From assembly GCA_013400155.1 (NCBI GenBank), contig VXBM01000287.1, forward strand, positions 379,713 to 443,712: a DNA stretch of 64,000 bases, read 5' to 3'. The notes under the pieces were generated by a model. That model saw only the letters and a list, made by a program, of their open reading frames with translations, was not told the DNA's origin and did not search any database. Every line of letters begins with the position of its first letter. Positions within the stretch are counted from its first letter, which is position 1. Positions 36,253 through 56,476 of this stretch are shown piece after piece. Both the position numbers and the translations under genes were made by a program. This DNA is from Helopsaltes ochotensis. Lineage: Eukaryota; Chordata; Aves; Passeriformes; Locustellidae.

Positions 36253-39200
36253 CCAGAGGACCTTGTTTCTCATCATTCCTAGCTCCTGCCACGTTGTGGC
36301 AGTAGGTCTTTCTATTTATTTTACTTTTTAAACTTTTTTTTTTACTGGTATGCCCTAGTTTTGTGTATGTCAGCCAACAGAGTCCTACATAATCAACTAT
36401 ATAATTAACCAAGAGGTAGTTCTAAGCTTCAAGTACCAACATGTTCCACATCCCTACTCTGTTTAGAGACTGAATGAAGAAATTTGGAGGAATTTTAGAA
36501 GCCTGTGCAATTCTAAGTTGCTCGGCTGTGGGAATTTTCCTGCATTCCCCAAGTCCAGGAGATGTAAGAGACCTCAGTCTTGGTATGCAATGACACCTAG
36601 AAATATGGAGAGGGTCACAAGTTTTGTTTCAGTCTGGACCACATAGGAGTCTTTTAACCAAGCATTTGAGTGCAGGATGTAGATGATATTATGAAGGGAC
36701 AAAGTGGGTCTGTCCAAGGCATGAGTAAAGAAAGTAGTCTTGGAGTAGGGACTGGGTGGGAAAGGCAAAGTAACTCCATCAGTGAATGTGCTTATGGAGA
36801 AACCAATACAACCATGAAGTTTGATGAACTGTGAGGTGGGATCCCAGCTTCTCTTTAGGCTAAGGAGAAACTTGATCACTCAAGTTATCTTGAAACTGCT
36901 GGTGACCAAAAAGGTCATGGGAGTCAGAGTATGTGAAATAAACTGACATGGTTTCATATCCAGGTCTCCCCTCAGCTTCTTTGTATATATTCTTTTCTGA
37001 AAAGGAATAAAATTAATGAACACCCTAGCCATTCGTTGGGACAGAGATCCTACTTTATCTAATATGTACTTAGGGAACCTGCCTCTTGGGGGTTTTGTGT
37101 TGCCAGCCCTGCACTGAGAGACAGTATTCTCTTCCATTTTTCTAGCTTCTCCATCTTCCTCTGTTTCACTCTTTGCTCCATCTGGCTTTTGGTCATTCCT
37201 GCTGTTTTACAGATCATCTCCTGTTAATCAAAGCTGTTCTCCCTCCCCCAGTGATTCAGTTTGTTGTTTATCATGAAATGCATTAGCTTAAAGTTAATGA
37301 ACTTCCACTAGAGCTCTTTCCTTTTACTTGCTGCCATGAAGCATCAATCAGTATCACAACAGTAAGTGCTAGTTCAGTGTGGGTGACATCTTTAGAAGCC
37401 GGGATGCAGCTGAGGAGGTGAAGGGAAGTGGCTATTTAGAGCTCAAGTCATCAATTAAATTACTCAGTTATAAAGTCACTGTCTTGTTCTTCAGTGATGT
37501 TCATGTCATGTTGCTGTGTGGGGAGGTGGTGATGCATCATTACACTCTGGTGCTTTGTGATGTCTTATCAGCACTAGAGATATTTTGGGATAGTGCCAAT
37601 ATTCTGCAAGCTTTGCAGGCATGAGATGCTATAATGAGCAAGAGAAATAATTACTAAATCACCACTCCCCTTACAGTGGGAGCCAGGACTGGGACTCAGC
37701 TTTCTTTTAAACATGTTTCCCAGAGTGACAGAGGCTGCTTCCTTGCTGCTACCAAAACCACATTCTCTGGCTGGCTGGAAAGCATGTTTTCATATGTCTT
37801 TAAGTCTGCTTCAGGAAGTGACACTATGTTTTTCAGAGCACTTTTGAAACCTTTCAGACAATCCTGTAAATAAAGGAAACTAGTGTTGCTTCTTGTTGTT
37901 TGCTATTGCTAGCACACTCAGAGTCCTCCAGACCTTGGTTGCTGTCTTAGTCTCTGGTCTCTGCCTAAAGATTTACTCTGACTTGAAAGGAAGGGATGAA
38001 ATGTTGTTGACCATTCCCCTGAGAACGTTCTGCAGAGGAAGTGTGAATTGGAAAAATATGGACACTCAAAATGGGGAATAACCATTTTAAGAAGGGAGGG
38101 ACTCAAGAGCCTCCAAATTACTCCATCAACTGGCTTACTCCCTAAACTCCCTCTGGCATGGAAAGCCTAGAAATGCTCTTAGACACCTAGCTAGGACAAA
38201 ATGTCTGTGCACTGTCAGCCAATTCTTGCTGTGGCAATGTACAGTGTGTAGTGTTCACCTAAATTCCCATGATTAAACATTTCTCTTGCCCAAGTCTGCT
38301 GCATCTGAGTTTTGTAGACTCATGCTTTTGTGAACTGTAGCATGCACTGAAAACCATTTTTCTGTTAATGATCAGCATGAAAATGCCATTTCAAGTATAT
38401 TGAACACATTATTACAGTGGCATTAATTAAAAATACCTATCAGTCTACCCTAATGCCAGTGCCTGAAGAGATTTCTACGGGATTTCACCAGCAGCACTGT
38501 AAATTATTTGTCAATGAGTGATGAAAATATTGGGTTGTTTATACTTCAAGGATATCCTCTTAATAAACAACTGCCTCCCTGCTGCCCTCCTTAAATTTTT
38601 TCCACTTCAGAAAGGTGTTGAAGGTGGGGTTCCACTGTGGGAGTTAAGATACCATGTTTATATTTCAAAAAGCAAGCTGAAGCCCTTAGAGTTTGTCTCC
38701 AGCTGAGAGAAGCACACATTGAGAAATTACAACATTGGTATTGGCTATCTGGAGCTTTAGGAAGTGGCTGAGAGCTGGCAGTCAATTAAAACTGGGCTGG
38801 AGTTCAATGTAAGAGTTATGCTGCCTGTTTTTGTAGGATGTGTTTGAATCCTGGGCTGTGCTGCAATATGGTTTTGATGTAGAAGTATGTAAAAAGGAAA
38901 TGTAACCCTTAAGAAGCTGTCTGCATTTTCTGGTACAGACAGGTTGTTCTACATAACTTCAGGACCGTATTTGGTCTGGAAAGTTGCATCCCATATACTA
39001 TAGTGCCAATCCTGATCCCATTTGTTGTGGTGTAAACGTGGGGTAAAGCTGATAGCTTTGTTCCTTCGAGCAAAGAGCTGTGATACAGAGTGTGATTAAG
39101 GTATTCTTTCTGTCTGCAGCACAATGCTGGCTTTGGAGTCTGTGCTATGCAGTGGCAGAAATAAGAAATAGTGCTTCTGCTTGACAAGGAAAGATGTAAT

Positions 39201-42200
39201 GCATGTATTCTGTAAATTAACATGGATGTCTAGTGGTTTGATCCCCAAACTTCTGAGCTGTGATATGGAAGATCTGCCTGATTGTAGCAAATCTCTCTGC
39301 CTGGCATTTTTAAGCAGTTGGTTTGTGCAGCTGAATTCACAATTACCTCCATATAGGGACACTGAATTTTTCTTTTTACTTTTTATTTTCTTTATATAAC
39401 TGTGGCCCCTTTCAGTGGTTAGTGTGCTATGCTTTACTCACATTGAGCAGCACCCTAAATTTAATTTGCCACGTTGGCGCAAAGTGAGTGCGGTGTTCAG
39501 ATCTATTAGCACTATCACATTCACTGTTCACTGGCATAATATTGCTCTTATCAGACAAAGCAAATCAGACTTGCAATCCAGAGACCTCTGGGATTTTTTT
39601 CCTTCTTTTCCCGGTGTGGTTTGGGGCTTGTAATAAGAGCGCTTTGGGAGCATTTGCCGCACTGTTGTGTATGCATGAAAAATACCACCTCCCGGCCCCA
39701 TGAGTTGGAGAACAAGTTTCAAAAAGGAATATTTGCCCTGAGGGTTTTCCCCAAAGACACTGAAACTAATTAAAAGGCTTCCATTAACTTCAAGAATTTT
39801 TGGATCCGATTGCTGGTGTTTTTTGTTTTCAGAGCCTGTAACAGAGGCTTTCAAGTTGTGGTGCAAGGCAGCCTCACTCCAGTGGCGCTTCTGTTCCCAG
39901 CAACTGATGCCCCTTGGAACAGGCCACAGATGTGTAAAACAGATTTACCTCTTTGTAAAACCGTTCTCAGATGAAACCATTTAGACTTTCTTGAAAAAGA
40001 AAAGAAATAATTATTCTGTTTGCTTTAAGGGTTAATTACACTGGCCAACTAGACTGTGCAATACAGAAAGGATCCAGGGATCTTCAACTTAGGAGTGAAG
40101 TCATGCTCCTTACCAGTAGAGAAAAGAATGGTAATTGCCTGCTGTGAGTATGAATGTATTTTGCTGGCCAGCAAAGAAATGGCATTGACAACTGGCAAAC
40201 CTACTCTGCTGAGGAAAAAATGTATTTTTGAGGCAGGCACACAGCCAGCATTTTCATTCGGGAAGTCTCATAAGTGGAATCAAAACTCTTGTGGAGGTAA
40301 CATGAAACTGTGCGTTAGAAGGTTGGTTTTTTTAATCCCACATTTAATTCTGTCAACATTTCATGCTGGAATAAGAAAAATATTCCTTAGGTTGGTTTTA
40401 GTCAGTCCCCCTCATCTTGGTTTCTCCCTCCACCCCAGTTCCTTTCTCCACCCCTCTCCTCAAGACTTCTTTCAGCAACGCATTTGTTTAGAAAGAAGTG
40501 ATCCTTAGGAAAATGGTGATACGGTCTGAGAAAAGCTGTGTGAGCAGCACCCAGTATTTTGAACCTGGCCCTGATGTGTGGATATGTTGAATACCATGGT
40601 TTCACATAGGAGCAGTGGTCTGGTGGAAAATTGACAGGCCTGGGGAGGAGCAACCTGTCCAGGTCATCTCTGGCACACCTGTGTCTTCTTGCAGCTGTTT
40701 TGGCTCTCAAATAGCAATGGCACTTTGGAGATGAAGTAAAAATTGTAAAACCACCATGTGATAGGGAAATTCACTTGAGGTGAAAGGGCGGAGCTGAGAC
40801 CTTAAAGATGGCGCAAGTCTTACACAGCCTGTCTAATAGTAGTAGGCACAGAAATTACCTGTTTTAGTGCATTTAGGGAGAGAGTCCTAGGGTCATTTAG
40901 GTCTTATTTACGTCTAAGATAAGTTAGACATTGTAACTGATTTTCTGCAATCCTCAAGATGGCCATACTGGGAATTTTTTTGGTATTGAGGTCTGAAAAT
41001 CTTCTCTACAATGCAGATTTGCACCTAATCTTTTTTACTGTAATTAAGAAATGAGAACTTGTGAAATATTAACCCTCTGCCATTGTGCTTAAGGATTTAT
41101 AAAGAGCTGAATCTTTGGCTCATAAATCTGTATACAGGCACTTAAACAAATAGCCTGGTTACCCAAAGTGCTGAGCACGCAGCCTTTCTGGTCGATTTTC
41201 TAGGGTTTGGCCTAAAAATGGCTTACAGAGCTGATCTCCCATTCTTTCCTTTCCTCCCACTCTTTTTAGTGGTTTAAACTGTGTTCCTCTCTATAAGGCT
41301 TCACTTTGCAGTGATGTCTGTTGCATTTGCTCTATGTCACTTGCAGAGAGAATCACTAAAATTTGTTGTATGGAGAGTTTAAAATTGCAGGTATCCCGCA
41401 ATTGCCTTAAGATGATGGCCTTTCTGTACCAAAAGCTTAATTTCATCAAAGTTCTTTGACAAACTAGTTTTTACCTAAATGTCTGCTACTCTTTATGTCT
41501 ATCCTGGCTCACCGTGCTTCCATGTACAGCATGTTATTGAAGTATGGTTTTGGTGTTTGTATATTAGGAATTAGACTAAAGTCACCTTCATACTTTGTAT
41601 ACTCTGGTGAAAGCTTTCAGGTAGCAATTGTTTCTTGCCATCAGACAGAATTTGATTCGTACAAGTCCTCAATACCATTTCTTGATATCATTCTTCTTCC
41701 TAAAAACTTGAAGACTGCAATAAATGTGCCATTGTTTATCATTTAGCTTGGAAAGTCCATTATGTTCAGTCTTCTGATCTTTGTTGGTACATTTGGTGTG
41801 GTTCTTTATCACAAAGAACTTATGGCAAATAAAATAACTATTTGATGCCATAAGTTTCTAATAGGGCATCTCTTCCCCCTTCCTCTGCAACTCCCCCATT
41901 TTTAAATGAATTCATAAATGAGCAAACTTGTTTGCCAGAAAATTGGTTTGTTGGGGCTTTTCTATTTGTTAAAGAACAAGCAGCATAACAAAGTACAAAT
42001 GTGCGACAAAAAGTTGTATAAGAATAGAAGAACCTTTGGAACAGGAGCTTTAAAAGGTATTAACATGAACTTAAAAAATTGTTTGGAGGCAGGAAATGAA
42101 TGTTGGTGATTTTTCTAGAAATGATTTGCTGTTGTGCTTAAGTTTGCTGTTCTGGCAATTTTGTGATGACCTTACCATGGCAAAACAGAGAACAAAAAAA

Positions 42201-42901
42201 ATTTCTCAAATTCTTAAAAGAGTAAAAAAATCTCAGATGATTGTTCACACCAGGAAGAAAGAAAAAACAACAATAGAAGATACTTTAATAGGCTGTCTGG
42301 ATTTCCTCTAAACAAAGATGAAAGCAATTTTGCAGGGATTTCTACTTAGAATGGATTGAGATTTTTTGCACTGCATTGTTTTATAGTACTGCCAAAAAAT
42401 GTAATTGATAGAGGTAAATACTAAAGATAAAATACATTTGTTGTTAATTCTGGGAAATTTTTTTGTCTTTTACAAAAGCATGTGTAATAACTTTAATGGG
42501 ATTGAAAAGTGAGAGGCAGACAGAAGTCCTCTATGGATCCAGGGATACACTGCACCTGTCTACCATTTTGTTTGGCCTGGGTATAAATAGAGGTCTTTGG
42601 ACCAGGTTGTCATTAATCTCTCATCTTTCATTATAATTCAGTAATTTAATCCACAAAATACTCTAAGTGGTATATTATGACCCTTTGATTTCTAAATTAT
42701 TTTCCTCGTAGATCTTTTTCTCCTTGTGTGTTTATTGCATTCCTGAGAACATGGAGGAAAGTCTGGGTCTGCTAGTGAGGACAGAGCAGTTTTCTGAACA
42801 GAAAACAGTTTACTCTGACTTTTGCATTGTAAAGTACTTCTAAAAGGGAGGTTTTTAAACATTAGAGCAGAACTGAGCATGAAAAGACGTCACAGAACTG
42901 A
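36253..42901 (+). other. DYNC1I1: Intron block with no gene; a mild CpG-retaining patch and a YY1-like site
   Basis: No exon was recognised. About seven CpGs fall between 39471 and 39695 (for example acgttggcgc, agagcgctttg, tgccgcactg), more than the surrounding sequence. AAGATGGCG at 40805-40813 fits the YY1 core. Both are weak, unlinked observations. Confidence 0.55.
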
Positions 42902-42984
42902 GTCACAGAATCAGAATCACAGAATCACTAGGTTGGAAGAGACCTTCAAGATCATTGAGTCCAACCCATGCCCTAACACCTCAA

Positions 42985-43354
42985 CTAAACCATGGCACTG
43001 AGTGCCACATTCCGTCTTTTTTCAAACACATACAGGGATGGTGACTCCACCACCTCCCCAGGCAGACCATTACAGTACTTTATTCTTCTTTCCTTGTAAA
43101 ACTTTTTCCTAATATCCAACCTATATTTCCCTTGATGCAACTTAAGACTGTCCTCTTGTTCTGTCAGTTGCTGCCTGGAGAAAGAGACCAAGCCCCACCT
43201 GACTACAACCACCCTTCAAGAAGTTGTAGAGAGTGATAAGGTCACCCCTGAGTCTCCTTTTATCCAGGCTAAACAACCCCAGCTCCCTCAGACATTCCTC
43301 ACAGGGTTTGTGTTCCAAGCCCCTCACCAGCCTCATTGCCTTTTCTGGACGCAC
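42985..43354 (-). pseudogene. CR1 ORF2 C-terminal remnant, frameshifted
   Basis: Two overlapping minus-strand frames (43142-43354 and 42985-43212) together cover the last part of CR1 ORF2. The upstream frame carries LVRGLEHKPCEE and KRRLRGDL; the downstream one carries YRLDIRKKF and VVESPSLYVF. The switch between frames within about 70 bp shows a frameshift. The original protein copied CR1 RNA by target-primed reverse transcription; this copy cannot. Confidence 0.85.
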
Positions 43355-43365
43355 TCAAGTGTCTC

Positions 43366-43504
43366 AATGTCCTTCCTGAACTGAGGGGCTCAGAGCTGGA
43401 CACAGCACTCAGTGTCCTTCCTGAACTGAGGGACAGAGCTGGACACAGCACTCAATGTCCTTCCTGAACTGAGGGACAGAGCTGGACACAGCACTCAGTG
43501 TCCT
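43366..43504. repeat. 43-bp minisatellite inside the CR1 element, truncated by the gap
   Basis: A unit beginning a(a/g)tgtccttcctgaactg and ending ggacacagcactc occurs at 43366-43410 (45 bp), 43411-43453 (43 bp), 43454-43496 (43 bp), and a fourth starts at 43497 and runs into N. The first unit keeps the ggggctcaga of ordinary CR1; later units share a 2-bp-shorter gggacaga form, so the array grew from a derived copy. On the minus strand the unit covers the CR1 ORF2 region for CVQ..PQFRKDIE. A 43-bp period breaks the frame at every copy. Confidence 0.93.
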
Positions 43505-43815
43505 NNNNNNNNNNNNNNNNNNNNNNNNNNNNNNNNNNNNNNNNNNNNNNNNNNNNNNNNNNNNNNNNNNNNNNNNNNNNNNNNNNNNNNNNNNNNNNNN
43601 NNNNNNNNNNNNNNNNNNNNNNNNNNNNNNNNNNNNNNNNNNNNNNNNNNNNNNNNNNNNNNNNNNNNNNNNNNNNNNNNNNNNNNNNNNNNNNNNNNNN
43701 NNNNNNNNNNNNNNNNNNNNNNNNNNNNNNNNNNNNNNNNNNNNNNNNNNNNNNNNNNNNNNNNNNNNNNNNNNNNNNNNNNNNNNNNNNNNNNNNNNNN
43801 NNNNNNNNNNNNNNN
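43505..43815. other. Assembly gap (311 N)
   Basis: The gap interrupts the tandem array on its left and resumes in CR1 ORF2 sequence on its right. The array is the probable reason for the break, so the true number of 43-bp units is unknown. Confidence 0.97.
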
Positions 43816-44155
43816 GTGTACAAGGGAAGAATGACCTCCCTGCTCCTGCTGGCCAAACTGTTCCTAATACAGGCCAGGATGCCCTTGGCCTTCTTGGCCA
43901 CCTGGGCACACTGCTGGCTCATGTTCAGCTGCTGTCACCAGTACGCCCAGGTCCCTCTCCGCCCGGGCACTGTCCAAACACACCATGCCCAGCCTATAAC
44001 ATTGTAGGGGGGTTTTGTGGCCAAAGTGCAGGACTTGGCTCTTGGACTTACTAAACTTTATCCTATTGGACTCTGCCCATCCATCCAGCCATTCCAGGTC
44101 TCTCTGCAGAGCCCTCCTCCCTTCCAGTGGATCGACACATGCTCCCAGTCGTTCA

Positions 44156-52204
<8,049 letters not shown>

Positions 52205-52470
52205 GCCAGAGAGGCTGGAGGGGGGCCAGGAGGAAGGAAGAGGCCTTCCCGGGGGCACGGGAGACTTTGAAGTGTGACCCAGAGCAGAGAAGGGGTGGGC
52301 AGGGCGGGAGCGGAGACAAGAGGCAGCCGGGGTGGGCAGAGGGGTGCAGGAGGTGAAGGCAGGGGTCAGGACGGGGGGCGGGCGGGCAGGGAGTTCCCAG
52401 CCCTGGGGGCAGCAGCGCCGGGAGCTGGGTGCTCTCCCAACAGGTTGCAACAAGCACCTGGGGGAAACCG
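52205..52470 (+). promoter_or_regulatory. G-rich, CpG-rich patch with G-quadruplex motifs
   Basis: Around 265 bp of strongly purine- and G-rich sequence contain about 11 CpGs, against few in the flanks. At 52373-52391 the sense strand reads G6-C-G3-C-G3-CA-G3, a canonical G-quadruplex pattern, and further G runs (gggtgggcagggcggg) lie upstream. No TATA box or initiator is evident. It could be an orphan CpG island, an enhancer or simply a GC-rich repeat. Confidence 0.55.
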
Positions 52471-52573
52471 GCTGTGTTTTTTAAGAGCTGGTTTGACATA
52501 ATGAGGGCTGAGCAGCCTCCAAAGCAGCCCTGATCACATGCCTCAGGGGAAGCAGCAGGAATATCAGTTTAGA

Positions 52574-52680
52574 AATCAGGAGATCAGGATTTTATTCTGT
52601 CATCTGCAGCTATTTCAGGAGTGACTTTGGGCAAGAGGCTGACGTGCTTGGGCCGTGGTTTCTCTACCACCAAAAGGTGT
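52574..52680 (+). mobile_element. MIR-like (CORE-SINE) remnant
   Basis: aggagatcaggattttattctgtcatctgcagc, then agtgactttgggcaagag and cttgggccgtggtttct, follow the order of an ancient MIR-type SINE (B-box region, tgtgac.ttgggcaag, cctcagtttc). Identity is low, as expected for a repeat predating birds. The call depends on this order and not on any exact match. Confidence 0.4.
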
Positions 52681-55600
52681 TGCTCCCTTGGATACCCCAC
52701 AACTGAGTGTCTAGAAGTGGAAGCTTCGCCTCTTCCAGTGCGGTAGAACAAAAACATTAAATTGAAAATGAAATTAAAGTATGGCAAGTTCAAAACTGTC
52801 AGAGGGAATTCCTTTTTCACATACGCTGATGCAAATCATGGCTAACACCAGTGACTAAGGTGAAGTGGCGTCAGTGGGAAACAGAATTAAGTGGGGTCCG
52901 TTTAGTGCCTATAAAAGTAATAAACATACATTCATTGAGCTCTGACCCAGCATTTCTTTTGTAGTTTAAAATATTTTAATAAAGTATTTTTTGCCCTCCT
53001 TTTCCTAAGAAAAATGCTGAAATTAATCCTTGCTCATGTAAAATGCATTTGCCATATGACTAATGGTTATTTTTAAAGTGCTGAGAGAAATGTATGCATG
53101 TGTGTGTCAAAGAGACAAAGAGACAAAGAGAGGGAGTTTTTGTCTATTTGCTGTGGTAATTGTTTATGAATATAGTTGTTTTTTCCAATTATCCTTTCCA
53201 GTTTTAATATATTAGCAGCCTTGTCTCCACTTCTGTTGGTTGAGGTTTGTGTGTAAATGTAGAGATTCAGGCTGTCAGATATTTCAAAAGCATACATCTT
53301 AAGCATTGAGTTTTATTCATGAAATGCCATAGAACTGAGATGGGGAGATTTGTGGAAAAGATGGCACTGAAAGTTAAACCACGGTCATACAAAAAACTCT
53401 GTGGCCATTCAGATAATGTCTGGGCCTTGAACTGAAAATTTATTTCATGTTCAAAAGCAAAGGAAAAACTCTGAAAGGCCAGAACTCATGCTAATACCTG
53501 AAGGAGAACTTAAATGCAGAGTCAGGGCTGGAGAATTTGACCTAAGGCATATTTGTATGGTTGCATGAGCAGAGATACAGTATGGAAGTGGAGAATTAAT
53601 TTCTTCTACTATAGCCAGATTTTGCAGTCTTGTTTCTGCAAAAACAGAGTGGAAAATAGGAGAGGTGGCCAGTGGAGTCCAAATTCATTTGCACTTGGAA
53701 TAAATCAGTCTGTGAGTGAAGTCCTAGTCCCCTATCTGTCAGAATTAACAATCCCACAGAATTTATTTGGTCTACATTGTACTTAAGGTTTTAAGTACCT
53801 AGTGCCCAGCTGAGGCGACCACGATTGACCTCTGTGTCAGGTGCAGTGTAAGTGCCAGATACTTCATCTGTGTGTGTGTTTAATGTGAAAGCAGCTTTTG
53901 TTCTACAATTGCTGCTCATGCCATAGCTTGTGGGGACTGGTTTTCATTAACATACTTAAGTTTTTGTGATTTAACACTATTGCATGATCTGAGTGTTTGA
54001 AAATGACTTGAGCAGGCTCTATCCAGAAGTTTGCCACGTGTCTCAGTGCCCTTTCCCAGGGCAGGAGTAATTTCACACTGTTGGCATGACATGATTTCCT
54101 TCAGCAGCACAGCAGGAACAAATCCTCACAGGTTTCAGAGGCTGTGAAAATCTGCATGGTTTAGCAACCCCCTTCTTCTTCCACAGAAATAAAGGATCTC
54201 CATCTTTTTCTTCCTCAAGGTTTACTGCAGTTATACTGGAGCAGGGTATTTTAAAGTTATACAATTTGGTTTGGGAGCTGGAGTACTGTAAATGCTACTG
54301 TAAGGCTTCTGCTGTTTAAACATTATTTCATGCTGGCATTTTTATTTGAAGGCCCAACCATGGCCAAGGAAAGGAAACTTCTGTTCTTTTCTTTTTGTGT
54401 TACATCTTCCAACTGGAATATTTTCAAGCACGATAGAATTGAACATGAGTTTTGGAGAGGGAAAGAGAGGAGAAAGGGGAGTCAGCTAGAAGAAGTGATG
54501 AGTCCAGTAGGGTACTTTGCAGTTTAGTTCCCTGGGGACTGAAAAACGCTTTTAACCAGTGTGATGTTGCAACAGTCCAAAAGAGGAGAGAAAAATCCAC
54601 GTCTGATCTAGACCGACCAGAAACTAAAAACATGGGACACTTTGAATTCTTAGACTCTCACCACAACTGAAAACTGTGTTCAGGCCAAGGAACTGGAAAA
54701 TCAGTTTCTTGGGTTAGAGAAATGCTTCCCTGAAGAGTCAGAAGCAGCTTTCCATTTTAATTGGTAAAGAAATTACTGTGTTCTGAAGCAGTGATCCTAA
54801 CATTTGAACCAGTGCAAAGGTTTGCAGTCATGGCTATGAAGAGCTTAGTGAAATGCTACATTAAAACAAACTTTTTTCTGTGACATTTTCTTGCCATTTG
54901 GCTCTGGTAGTCTATCATTTGTCACAAAATGGAAAAATAAGATCTGTCTTCATAATGTACCAAAAAGAAATCTGACTGCAAACACAAGTCAGGAAGAGGC
55001 ATAGGGACAGGAGTTGAGTGGTGTAACCCTAGATCAAGAGATGGTTATGAGAAATCATATACTGGGGACCTCAGAATCCCCTGATCAGCAGTAATTGAAT
55101 GTGGTAATTGTTAAGGAGAGCTTTGAGAAGAAATGTTGAGTAAAAATTACTTACGGTGTGCTTGTTTTAAGAGGGAAGTGTAGTAAATTTCAGGACAAAT
55201 TTTTAAGTGGCAATAGCACAGGCACGGCCTATGCTGTAGGCAAAATAAATTTTCTGAACTAAATGACTCCTCTCAGTCAACCAGGCTAAGTGTTTGTTTT
55301 TGGGGTGAAATATGTATTTCCTTCATTGTGCTTGTACAAGGATAGCTGAAGCCTGAGAGGAGGACTCTGGGGATCTGGTTGTAATGGCTGGTAATAACAC
55401 TTGCCCTTTATGGGATGAAGGGTGAAGTCCTGCAAATTTGCATTGCAGAATAAGGGATTAGATCAGAAAACCCTTCTTAGATGTGTCAGAGATGTGGGAG
55501 ATGTACTTAGTTTTACAAGAATCAAGAAAATTAGGATTTTTCCCTTAGTCTTGCACTTTTAAAACTGATGTATCATTACTAGTCTACTTAGTGTGGAAGA

Positions 55601-55758
55601 TGTTAGGCTGAATAAGTTAATCCCATGGAAAACTGCCCTGCAGTCTTCCAGATTAAAATTATATATGTGTCAAACATTATATTATTTTATGCATAAATTT
55701 TAGAACAATATTTTCTTTAAAATTACTCAGTCAGTATACTTGACTCTGGTAAAAGTAG
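52681..55758 (+). other. DYNC1I1: Intron block with no gene recognised
   Basis: AT-rich non-coding sequence. A short (gagacaaa)n-type tandem lies at about 53110-53132. No exon, RNA gene or mobile element was recognised. Confidence 0.6.
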
Positions 55759-55787
55759 TATGATTCCTACAGCCTGTAGGAATCATA
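55759..55787. repeat. 29-bp near-perfect palindrome (14-bp arms)
   Basis: tatgattcctacag at 55759-55772 and ctgtaggaatcata at 55774-55787 are exact reverse complements around one C. The palindrome ends at the base just before the left arm of the long inverted repeat, so the two structures are contiguous. Confidence 0.93.
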
Positions 55788-55877
55788 TTAGCAATAGGCA
55801 GCTGCCTTGTAAAATGCATTTTATTAGCCAAAGCAAGGAACACTACTCATACCTCAATACTGAGAAAATATTTTACC
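55788..55877 (+). repeat. Left arm of a long inverted repeat
   Basis: The core 55788-55849 (62 nt, starting ttagcaataggcagctgcc) matches the reverse complement of 56505-56567 with one substitution and one 1-nt indel; stretches of 34 and 26 nt match exactly. Weaker pairing, around 65-70%, continues to about 55877. The arms do not resemble CR1. No target-site duplication is visible outside the arms. Confidence 0.93.
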
Positions 55878-56476
55878 AATATGCAAAGCTTCTCTTTTGC
55901 ATAAGAGCACCACAGCACTTTGGTAACAAAACATGACAAAAGATAAGAAAGATAACAAAATCAAGGGAGTTTGAAGATGCTAGGCAGTCTGTTCTTGTAG
56001 CACCCTAATTTTTTCTTGCTCTTGCAGAACTGCAGTCAAGGAACATACAGATAGATCATTTTCTTCAGACGATTAAAATCATGTATGTGGAAAACATACT
56101 TCTGTTCAAGTTTTATAGGTGCTGTGGCCATAAGATGGTTCCAGAGATTCATTAATCAACTCTATAATTTCTTTTTCTAATGTTCTCTTTCCATCCGATG
56201 GCCATGGGAAAGCACAACTCACTGTGCTAGTTCATAAGGACAAGATGGTATGTTGGGAGTGTTCTGTAACAGGGATGAGGAACTTCACAGGGATAACCTG
56301 AACCTTTGTTATGTTCCTCCAATGCACATTTAAGCATTTTTCTGGATAGTGAGCAGTAGTACCTTGCATACATATGATTCTTGACTGCAAATACACTTGC
56401 AAGCTTCAGCTCACATGAAATTCTCATCTGAAATTTGTTGCCTGTTTCATGGAGCTTAGGGCAAGTTCTGTTCACC
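55878..56476 (+). other. 600-bp spacer of the long inverted repeat
   Basis: AT-rich sequence between the arms. I found no transposase-like frame, no further pairing between its halves and no similarity to other parts of the window. As part of the intron it would form the loop if the arms pair in RNA. Confidence 0.6.

Larger units (their letters stand above)
42902..44155 (-). mobile_element. CR1 LINE, 3' third with decayed reverse-transcriptase end, interrupted by a gap
   Basis: The + strand begins agtcacagaatcagaatcac followed by aggttggaagagaccttcaa, the reverse complement of the CR1 tail, so the element is on the minus strand. Minus-strand frames give, in CR1 order, EGRRALQRDLEWLDGWAESN and AERDLGVLV (right of the gap), then RELGLFSLDKRRLRGDL, LYNFLKGG and VVESPSLYVF (left of the gap). 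This is the C-terminal part of CR1 ORF2. The frames are split by shifts and a 311-bp N gap, so the copy is dead. The 5' breakpoint is about 44155, where recognisable ORF2 sequence stops. It is the longest mobile element in the window. Confidence 0.93.

Noticed and set aside
40056..40508. 150-codon sense-strand open frame
   Set aside because: No family resemblance and no splice-bounded structure; treated as a chance frame.
43409..44007. Long frames spanning the 311-bp gap on both strands
   Set aside because: They are open only because N bases cannot form stops; real content is CR1 ORF2 remnant.
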